NCBI GenBank assembly: GCA_018267825.1
Contig: JAFDXR010000009.1
Span: forward strand, 62,001-126,000
Direction: 5' to 3'
DNA length: 64,000 nt
From: Bacteroidota bacterium
Lineage (GTDB): Bacteria; Bacteroidota; Bacteroidia; B-17B0; Aurantibacillaceae
In this document: one piece after another, positions 27,634 through 35,900 of the stretch
Position numbering within the stretch: the stretch's first letter is position 1
Layout: each line of letters starts with the position of its first letter
The notes under the pieces: generated by a model
What the model was told of the DNA's origin: nothing
The model's input: only the letters and a program-made list of their open reading frames with translations
Database searches by the model: none
Program-made: the position numbers and the translations under genes

Positions 27634-27650
27634 TAATCATGCTAAAAAAA

Positions 27651-28103
27651 TTATCCTCTCAATTTGTCAAGGAGTCTGCCAAGTTGTGCAGCTTCTTTAT
27701 CGGTGATATTGGCAGAAATGTCAGCTTCACTTTTTTTCATTTTCGGTTCAAGTTCTTCCAGGAGCTGAAGCCCTTTGTCGGTGATGGTAATTTCAACCTT
27801 CCGGCGGTTTTCTTCACAGGTAACACGTTTTACATAACCCTTGAGACGAAGTTTTTCTACCAGGCGGGTTGCATTACTCATTTTATGGATCATGCGGTCC
27901 TGGATCAGGAACAGGTTGGCCGGTTTTCCTTTCTGCCCACGTAAGATCCGCAGCACATTATATTGCTGCATGGAAATATCATAACTCTTGAAAAGCTCAT
28001 TGTTCTGGTCTTCCAGCCAATAGGCCGTAAAAATGATATTCAGGAAGGCACGCTGAAATTCAGTCCTGAATTTCTCCATTTTTAATTCGTCTTCGAGCTT
28101 CAT
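27651..28103 (-). CDS. MarR-family transcriptional regulator
   Basis: The protein has 150 residues from the ATG at 28103; an in-frame ATG at 28130 would add a hydrophobic nine-residue stretch that does not fit the family. A winged HTH sits at about residues 40-105 (QYNVLRILRGQ, IQDRMIHKMSNATRLVEKL, GYVKRVTCEENRRKVEITITDKG). MarR proteins bind palindromes as dimers and release them upon phenolic or oxidative ligands. Pirin is directly downstream, which suggests it is the target. Confidence 0.9.
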   Translation of the reverse strand: MKLEDELKMEKFRTEFQRAFLNIIFTAYWLEDQNNELFKSYDISMQQYNVLRILRGQKGKPANLFLIQDRMIHKMSNATRLVEKLRLKGYVKRVTCEENRRKVEITITDKGLQLLEELEPKMKKSEADISANITDKEAAQLGRLLDKLRG

Positions 28104-28214
28104 GTGTTTAATTGATAAACAAAAATACAATTTTTATCTGCCAAACACAGGCCCGGAACCGCAATTTCGATAGATGCTGCCGTTTTGCGGATGGATTTTA
28201 ACCGGATAGGGGCA

Positions 28215-28242
28215 CAAAAAAAGCCCCGGGAACCGGGGCTTC
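28215..28242 (-). terminator. Terminator after purL
   Basis: GCCCCGG, GAA and CCGGGGC form a strong 7-bp hairpin at about 28223-28239; on the minus strand a run of seven T follows. It is a few bases after the purL stop. Confidence 0.92.
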
Positions 28243-28245
28243 TTA

Positions 28246-30477
28246 CTAGTTCAGTTTGCTTTCAATGCTTGTGTTATAGGCATTGGCATAGTCTGCAACA
28301 GCACCGTAGTTTTCGCCATCGATCACGATGTTTTTACCTTTTACCGTGCCGAGTTTTTCAAACGATACACCGGCTTTTTTTAAGGCATCGGTTAATGCTG
28401 CCTCGTTGGCCGGTTTGATGCTTACCACCACGCGGCTCTGAGCTTCCCCAAACAGGAATGCATCTTTGCGTATGGCTTTGTTACTTGCTACGTCAACTCC
28501 CAGACCGTTAGTAAGACCGGATTCGAGCAATGTCATAAAGAGGCCGCCATCGCTCACATCGTGGGCACTCTGGATCAGGCCGCTTTTAATAATGGATTTC
28601 ACAGCCGCCTGCACATTGTATTCCTCATCGAGGTTGAAATAAGGAGCCGGTGTGTTTTTTATTTTATGGAACGAGTATACGTATTCTGAGGAGCTGATAT
28701 CGTTTCTGCTCTGACCGATGAGGTACACAAGATCGCCTTCCTGTTTAAAGTTCAGAGAAGTCTGGTGTGCTTTATCCTGCACCAGGCCAATCATGCCGAT
28801 GGTTGGCGTTGGGAATACAGGGCCTTCGTAGCTCGACTGGTTATAGAAACTGACGTTACCGCCTGTTACAGGGGTTTCAAATTTTTTGCAGGCGGCACTC
28901 ATTCCTTTAATGGAGCCTACAAACTGCCAGTATACTTCGGGGTTGTATGGGTTACCAAAATTGAGGCAATTGGTTACAGCACTTGGCTCGCCGCCACTAC
29001 ACACAATGTTACGCGCAGCTTCGCTCACGGCAATGGCACAGCCTGTTTCAGGGTCGGCATTCACGTAGCGGCTATTGCAGTCAACAGTCATTGCCAGGGC
29101 TTTTTTAGAGCCCTTGAGGTTCACAATAGCAGCATCGCTTGGTGTATTGGTACTCATGTTGATGGTGCCCACCATGCTATCGTATTGATTATATATCCAG
29201 CGTTTGCTGGCGAGGTTCGGGTGCGATGCCAGGTGAGTCATCACGGCTTTGTAATCGGCCGGTTCTTTCACGGCATCGATGTTGAATTTTTTCGATTCAG
29301 CGAAGTAGGCAGGTTCTTTATATTCGCGGTGGTATACCGGCGCATCGCCACCCAACACGAGGGTAGGAGCAGGGACATCGGCTACCATTTCACCATGCAT
29401 GTAATATTTTAAACGGTCTCCTTTTGTTACCACACCGATTTGCGAGCAGTTCAGGTCCCATTTATCGAACACGCGTTTTACTTCTTCCTCACGCCCTTTT
29501 TTTACGACGATCAGCATGCGCTCCTGTGATTCTGATAAAAGGATTTCGAAAGGGTGCATACCGGCCTGGCGGGTTGGCACTTTATCGAGCCATATTTCCA
29601 TGCCATGTTCGCCTTTGGCGCTCATTTCGCTGGTAGAGCAGGTAATCCCGGCCGCGCCCATATCCTGCATGCCGATAACGGCATCGGTTTTAATAACTTC
29701 GAGTGTTGCTTCGAGAAGGAGTTTTTCCTGGAAAGGGTCGCCAACCTGTACGGCTGGCAGATCTTTCGACGATTCTTCCGTAATATCTTTACTGGCAAAT
29801 GCAGCACCCGCGATCCCATCTTTACCGGTTGAAGAGCCCACAATAAACACAGGGTTACCTTCGCCGTAGGAAGTGGCACTCACGGTTTCGCCTTTGCGTA
29901 CAATACCTACGCTCATGGCGTTTACGAGTGGGTTTACATTGTAGCATTCATCAAAAAACACTTCACCGCCAACGGTAGGAATACCGAAGGCATTGCCGTA
30001 GTCGCCGATACCTTTCACAACACCTTTGAGCAGCCATTTGGTTTTTTCGGAATTGAGGTCGCCAAAGCGCAGGGAGTTGAGCTGGGCTATAGGGCGTGCG
30101 CCCATGGTGAAAATATCGCGGTTAATACCGCCAACGCCGGTGGCTGCACCCTGGTAAGGCTCAAGCGCACTCGGGTGATTATGCGATTCGATTTTAAAAG
30201 CACAGGCAAGCCCGTCGCCGATATCAACAAGCCCGGCATTTTCTTCACCGGCTTTTGCCAGCATATGCGGACCATCCTTTGGGAGGGTTTTGAGCCAGAC
30301 AATAGAGTTTTTATAGGAGCAGTGTTCACTCCACATGACCGAATAAATCGATAATTCCGTGAAGTTAGGCACACGTCCCAAAATGGTCTTGATTTTTTCA
30401 AATTCTTCCGGAAGCAAACCAAGGTCTTTGGCTGTATCAACGGTTGTTAACTGCTCACTGTATTTGATAGCGCTCAT
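28246..30477 (-). CDS. purL: Phosphoribosylformylglycinamidine synthase, PurL subunit
   Basis: This 743-residue, small-type PurL makes formylglycinamidine ribonucleotide from FGAR, ATP and ammonia. It shows YSVMWSEHCSYKNS near 43-56, CAFKIESHNHPSA near 91, GVGGINRDIF near 113 and HDVSDGGL near 635. It needs PurS and PurQ, which are not in this window. Length suits the separate-subunit form. A TAAATTTG promoter element lies at 30505-30512. A strong terminator follows. Confidence 0.96.
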   Translation of the reverse strand: MSAIKYSEQLTTVDTAKDLGLLPEEFEKIKTILGRVPNFTELSIYSVMWSEHCSYKNSIVWLKTLPKDGPHMLAKAGEENAGLVDIGDGLACAFKIESHNHPSALEPYQGAATGVGGINRDIFTMGARPIAQLNSLRFGDLNSEKTKWLLKGVVKGIGDYGNAFGIPTVGGEVFFDECYNVNPLVNAMSVGIVRKGETVSATSYGEGNPVFIVGSSTGKDGIAGAAFASKDITEESSKDLPAVQVGDPFQEKLLLEATLEVIKTDAVIGMQDMGAAGITCSTSEMSAKGEHGMEIWLDKVPTRQAGMHPFEILLSESQERMLIVVKKGREEEVKRVFDKWDLNCSQIGVVTKGDRLKYYMHGEMVADVPAPTLVLGGDAPVYHREYKEPAYFAESKKFNIDAVKEPADYKAVMTHLASHPNLASKRWIYNQYDSMVGTINMSTNTPSDAAIVNLKGSKKALAMTVDCNSRYVNADPETGCAIAVSEAARNIVCSGGEPSAVTNCLNFGNPYNPEVYWQFVGSIKGMSAACKKFETPVTGGNVSFYNQSSYEGPVFPTPTIGMIGLVQDKAHQTSLNFKQEGDLVYLIGQSRNDISSSEYVYSFHKIKNTPAPYFNLDEEYNVQAAVKSIIKSGLIQSAHDVSDGGLFMTLLESGLTNGLGVDVASNKAIRKDAFLFGEAQSRVVVSIKPANEAALTDALKKAGVSFEKLGTVKGKNIVIDGENYGAVADYANAYNTSIESKLN

Positions 30478-30480
30478 AAT

Positions 30481-30505
30481 AAAAAAGGGCTTTTTTTAGA
30501 AGCCC
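30481..30505 (-). terminator. Terminator of the PorE-like gene, next to the purL promoter
   Basis: On the minus strand GGGCTT, a short A-rich loop and AAGCCC are followed by TTTTTT. It lies about 50 bp after the stop of the 30556-32712 gene. The TAAATTTG element of purL touches its upstream edge. Confidence 0.7.
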
Positions 30506-30512
30506 AAATTTA
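30505..30512 (-). promoter_or_regulatory. Bacteroidota -7 promoter element before purL
   Basis: The minus strand reads TAAATTTG, a match to TAnnTTTG, ending 28 bp before the purL start codon. Transcription would start inside the terminator hairpin, so the purL RNA would contain only its 3' arm. I saw no good -33 element. Confidence 0.5.
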
Positions 30513-30555
30513 CAGATATTGTCGCGGTATTGAATTGTTTTTAATAAACAATTTA

Positions 30556-32712
30556 TCAATTGATGGATTTTCCGAGGAAGTTCACCATAATGAGCTCTTC
30601 GAGGGTATAGCGTTTGCCGTTGACAAAGGCTGTGATCCAGGCATCATTTTGCCCTTTGGCCATAATTTTCTGGCGGGCAGCCTCGGCATCTTTAATGGTA
30701 GAGAACTTAAGCTGGGTAAAACGTGTTACCCCATCCGGATAATTAACAATTTCGGGGGTTCCGAACTCTTTCAGGTGATCGTATTTGTAGTTTTCAGGAT
30801 GCCGGTAGGCTGCAATCTGAACCTTGAAGATCAGACCTTCGGCGCAGGTATTACCACCGATTTCGAGCAGTTTTTTATAAACCTCAGGGTCGTTCAGAGA
30901 TTTACCTTTGATGCTGCTGAAGTCGGGTGCAGGACCGCCATCGCATGGGGTGAGACTGGTAACCGGGTTGCTGTCGGTGGGTGTTGTTGTGTTGGTTTTT
31001 ACAGTTGTTTTTACCTCGGGGCTTACAGTACTGGTTGCTACAGGCTCGGTGGCTTTGCCAAGGAGACTATCGAGGATGGATTTAACTGTTTTCTGTTCTT
31101 TTTTGTGCTCAAAACCAGGAGAGTATACAAAGAAATCTTTACGGATCTCAACGAATTTGTCGAGTTTTTCCACGTCAATTTCCTCTTCTATAGGCTGATA
31201 ATTAGGTACAGTGATATGGATTGTGATTTTATAACCATTACCCGGGCTTAGTGCCATCAGGTATTTACCGGATTTGGAGTTGGAGTAATAGGGGCCAATA
31301 GATTCATTGGTTGCTGTTTTACGAACCTCAATTTTAGCTTCCGTCGGTTTATCGTCGGCATATACAGTGCCTTTCAGGAGGGCCAGGATCGGTTTTTCGC
31401 CGAGGATACCGGGTGTTACCGTATAAATATCCTGTTCTCCTTTTCCTCCGGCACCACCGCGGTTGGACGAGAAATAGCCTTTGTCGCCACGGGCGTTGAT
31501 TACATAATACCTGTCGTCTTCAGTGGTGTTGAGCGGAATACCCATGCTGATAGGCTCCAGCCAGTCGTTTTCCTTTTTGATGGAATACATGATGTCGTAA
31601 CCGCCAATGCTGCGGTGCCCTTTGGAACTGAAGAAAAGTGTAATACCGTCCGGGTGAATAAAAGGGGCATCATCGTCGTATTGTGTATTGATCTGTGGTC
31701 CCAGGTTTTTAGCCGGTCCCCAGTCGCCGTTTACTTTTTCGGATACATACAGGTCGCGTCCGCCAAGTCCGCCTTCGCGTTCCGAAGCAAAATACAGGTA
31801 TTTACCATCACCCGAAACCGAACAGCTTCCTTCCCAGGCATTGGTATTAATGTTTTTATTGAGTCGCACCGGTTTTCCCCAGGAGTCACCACTCAGGGTG
31901 CTCATGTAGATGTCGCCATTGTCGGCATTGGTACTTGTAAAAGTGAAAAGGGTATTGCCATCGGGGCTAAGAGCGATGGCCGCATCATTTCCTTTGGTAT
32001 TAATCACATTACTGATACCCTCGCCTGCACTGAATGTGGAGTCGTTGACACGTTTGGCAATGTATATATCTTCGTGGTAATAGCCTTCTTCCGAATCATC
32101 GGGTTTCAGATCGTCGTTCAGGCGTCCGCCTGTGGTTTTCTTTCCTACATATGTGTAAATCAGAATAGACTCGTCGGTCGAAATAACCGGTACATATTCA
32201 GATTCATCAGTATTTATGGGGGCTCCGAGGTTTTTAATATCGGCAATAACTTTTTTCTCGACGAGGTATTTCCCGTTCTCACAATTCATAATCCCCAGTT
32301 TGGCATCTTCTACCAGGGGTTTGTCTTCCTCTTTTATTTTGGTGCCGAGTGCAGTCAGATAGGCATTGTAGGTAGTAATCGCATCATCGAAACGGTAATT
32401 GATGTGGTAGGCTTTGGCCAGGTAATAATTGGCATCTGCCGATTTCTGGGTACGTTTCAGGTCTTCAAATATTTCAATGGCACGTTGTTTTTTTTCGGGA
32501 TAGAACAGACAGCAATAACCGAGGCAGAATTTATAGTCAATATTTTTAGGGCTTTGAGCACATAATTTATCATAGGCGAAATAAGCCTTCTGGTAATCCT
32601 TATTTTCGAAATAGTAAGCCGCTTCTTCCTTCAGTTCGCGTTTCTGGGCATGTGCTCCAAAGGCGAAAACCGCAAAAAGAATTACTAATACTGCTTTGTA
32701 GTGTTTAATCAT
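30556..32712 (-). CDS. PorE-like TPR/PD40 envelope protein with SPOR-like C-terminus
   Basis: The 718-residue protein has a signal peptide (1-22), TPRs (about 25-165), a WD40-like PD40 propeller (about 175-430; repeats such as LSPDGNTLFTFTS, GKYLYFASEREGGLGGRDLY), a carboxypeptidase-regulatory-like beta domain (about 445-520), a Thr/Pro linker, and a SPOR-like tail from about 630 (GLIFKVQIAAYRH). PorE of the T9SS has the same order but ends in an OmpA peptidoglycan-binding domain. Here a SPOR-like domain, which binds denuded glycan, would do that job. It may anchor T9SS or gliding components; that is inference. Confidence 0.8.
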   Translation of the reverse strand: MIKHYKAVLVILFAVFAFGAHAQKRELKEEAAYYFENKDYQKAYFAYDKLCAQSPKNIDYKFCLGYCCLFYPEKKQRAIEIFEDLKRTQKSADANYYLAKAYHINYRFDDAITTYNAYLTALGTKIKEEDKPLVEDAKLGIMNCENGKYLVEKKVIADIKNLGAPINTDESEYVPVISTDESILIYTYVGKKTTGGRLNDDLKPDDSEEGYYHEDIYIAKRVNDSTFSAGEGISNVINTKGNDAAIALSPDGNTLFTFTSTNADNGDIYMSTLSGDSWGKPVRLNKNINTNAWEGSCSVSGDGKYLYFASEREGGLGGRDLYVSEKVNGDWGPAKNLGPQINTQYDDDAPFIHPDGITLFFSSKGHRSIGGYDIMYSIKKENDWLEPISMGIPLNTTEDDRYYVINARGDKGYFSSNRGGAGGKGEQDIYTVTPGILGEKPILALLKGTVYADDKPTEAKIEVRKTATNESIGPYYSNSKSGKYLMALSPGNGYKITIHITVPNYQPIEEEIDVEKLDKFVEIRKDFFVYSPGFEHKKEQKTVKSILDSLLGKATEPVATSTVSPEVKTTVKTNTTTPTDSNPVTSLTPCDGGPAPDFSSIKGKSLNDPEVYKKLLEIGGNTCAEGLIFKVQIAAYRHPENYKYDHLKEFGTPEIVNYPDGVTRFTQLKFSTIKDAEAARQKIMAKGQNDAWITAFVNGKRYTLEELIMVNFLGKSIN

Positions 32713-32924
32713 ATTAACTGACGATTACGAGAGTTGAGTAAATTTCAACCTTTTTTATTATTGGGTTTAGATAAAAAAAACTGTTTTTAAACAAAGGGTC
32801 GTTAATTACGGATTTCCACTGCTTTATAATTTGAATTGGTCTTATAATTTCGACGATTTGTGGAATAAACAAGCCCCGGGGAATAATAATTATCGAATGG
32901 AAGCGTAAATTAGTATACAAATGA

Positions 32925-32932
32925 TACATTTG
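32925..32932 (+). promoter_or_regulatory. Promoter -7 element before the large sensor gene
   Basis: TACATTTG matches TAnnTTTG. It would start transcription near 32939 and therefore supports a start codon downstream, such as the TTG at 32968. A -33 element is not clear. Confidence 0.4.
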
Positions 32933-32967
32933 AAGTATACCAAACCACTTTTCTGACGGGGCCCGAC

Positions 32968-35900
32968 TTGAACCGGTGTTTATACATATTCTTTTGCTTT
33001 TTTCTGGGAGCACAGGTTTTTTCTCAAAAGCTCTATTTTGAGAATTATAACGTTAATAATAACCTCCCCAGTTCCCAGATCAATACCATTTATCAGGATA
33101 GCTATGGATTCGTATGGGTAGGTACCGCCGAAGGTGCACGCAAGTTCGATGGAGCCAATTTCAAGGAAATCTATTCCCTGGGTAATAAAGAGATCAGCGG
33201 GAATATCAACAGTATTGTAGAATCATCCCGGTTTATATATATCGTTTCCAATCGCTCTGTTTACAAGAGTTTCGGGAACTACTTCCAGGAAATCAGGTTC
33301 TATAAATCCGACCAGCCCGATTTCATCAATAAAGCCCTTATGGTTGATACCGAACTGGTGATCCTTTCGGATAACGGACTCTGGCACCTCGACGATACAG
33401 TGATTACAAAGTACAATACGCACTCCATTATCGACTTTGTAAAAATAAAAACAGCCCACTATTGCAAAAAGAAAAATGAACTCTGGCTCGGAACCGAATC
33501 CAATGGGCTCATTGTCTATAATCTGGGATCCCAGCACATTGTTACCACCAATGAGGTAGGCCTCATGGATATGTACAAAGACAAAGTGGTGGATATTGCC
33601 GAAGACGAAAACGGTGTGATTTATTTTGGTGTTACACAGAAAGGCATTTACCGGGTCGACGATCATAAAATAGAATTATTGAAACCACCTGCGGTAATAG
33701 ATCTGAAGCAGGTTACGGGTATTGCCACCGATAAGCAGGGGAGCTTGTGGATCACAACTCTGAACGACGGACTGATTCAGAAAACTACCGACGGATTTCG
33801 GAAAGTGGACAACCGGACGGGGCTTAACTGCACGGAATTTCTGTCTGTACTGATCGATAAGGAATTCAATGTATGGCTGGGATCCCTTAAGAGCGGCCTC
33901 TTTCAGTTGAAGAAAAGCCGTTTTGTGATTTATAATTCCCTGCATGGATTGCCTTCCGATAATATTATCTCCATCAAGGTATCGGGCAATAATATGTTTT
34001 ATGTGCTTACCGATAAGGGATTGTCGATGTACCGCAATAATACATTCGAAAATCTTTCCGGGCTGTTTTCAGGGATCGGGGCCCCATCCGTCATTTCGAC
34101 CGGTCCTGCAAACCTCATGGCAGCAGGAACATCAAAGGGGTATGCTATTATTTATGATAAAGAAACGAAGATAAAACAGGGAAAAATATGCGCCGGCGAA
34201 CTTACGGCCATTCAGTTCCTGTCGGGCGATGAACTCATTGCAGCCAATATCGACGGGGAGATTTATACGTACGACTTTATCCTGGAAGAGTCGACCCTGC
34301 TCACTAAACAGCTGGCAGGTATGCATATTTATGCCATCGACCGCGATAGTAAACGAAATGTATGGATCGCCACATCAAAAGGGATTTATGTATTGCGGAA
34401 AAATCAGCTGCTGAAACAATTTGATGATAATGAAAGTTTATCGCTCAGTGAGATTTATTCGCTCGAGATCAAGGATAATAAGGTGTTTATTGTACCCGAA
34501 TGCTGCGGGGTATGGATGTACGACATAGCTTCGGGTAAATTATTTTCGTTCGATAAACCCAAAGGCCTTTCCGGGAACTCAGCCCGGGCTATGTATGTAG
34601 AGAATGATCATGAAGCGTTTATTACAACCAATAACATGCTTAACCATGTTATTTTTGGTGATACCACCGACATAGTCAAGCAATATAAGGGCTATTCAAA
34701 CCAGGTATATACCGAGTTTTCAATCGGAGCCCTTCAGAAAGATGCTCTAGGAAATATACTGGCAGGAACGAATAATGGACTTCTTGTTTATAATGAAAAT
34801 GCCGACAGTCTTTCCAAAGTACCGCCGAAAGTGGTAATCGAGGAAATTATGCTCATGAACAAGCCCACCAACTGGGCGAAAAATTATGCCACCAATTTCA
34901 AAACCGGTCTGCCGAAAAACCTGGAACTCACCTACGAACAGAATGATTTATCGTTTGAGTTTATCGGGATCAAATTCAGCTCCAACGAAAAATTATATTA
35001 CTCCTATAAGCTTATTGGTTTCCAGGACGACTGGGTATATACCAATGAGACCAATAAGGCCATTTTCTCAAATCTGCCGGATGGAGATTACGAGTTCCTG
35101 GTGAGGGTTTCCAATAATAATGTGCTATGGTCGCAGGCATTGTCGTATAAATTCAAAATCGCTCCGCCATTCTGGAAAACAAAACTTTTTGTGGTTATTA
35201 TGATGATCACCCTGGCCCTGATCATTACACTTGTTTTCAGGAACCAGGTCACATTCAATAAAGACCTTATTAAAAACGATGCTGCCGAGGTTCCCGTAAA
35301 ATCCGCACGCATGATCATGCTCTTTATGGCCATCATTGTGCCGGCCGGAGGCTTCCTGTATTCGCTGGTAACGGGCGACCGGGGCTTTGTGGTACTCACG
35401 CATTTTATTATCGGGGCACTCGTGTTTATTATCGCAAGCCTCAGCTATATGTCGCGCTATGTGAAAGATAATATTGCTACATTCCTTCTTTACAGTTACC
35501 TCATTATCCTGGCCGGTTACCAGGTACTGATGGTGTTTTCGCACATCCACGCCTACATGGTTATTTCGCTCGTGATTGCTATTACCACGGGTAGTGCCAT
35601 CATCAATAAGCTCAGAACCTACCTGTTTATTTCCATGTTCCTGCTGCTGAGCAGTTTCTTTATTATATACATTGTTCAGAAACCGCTGCTCAATCCGTTC
35701 CTGTTCCTGTTTGCAGGTTTTTCTGCCACAACAGTGAGTATCCTTATTTTACTGGTGAAACTGAACCTTTCCGAGAAACTCATTTTTGCAGATTCGGTGA
35801 TCAACAAAGGGAACTCGCTCGTAGTGGCAGGTAATAAAAAAGGAGAAATTATATACGTGAGCGAAAACGTGAAACAGATTCTTGGCTACGATAAAGAAGA

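Noticed and set aside
31615-32565. Long antisense open frame inside the PorE-like gene
   Set aside because: Reverse frame of a coding gene with repeat-like composition; no family resemblance or signal.
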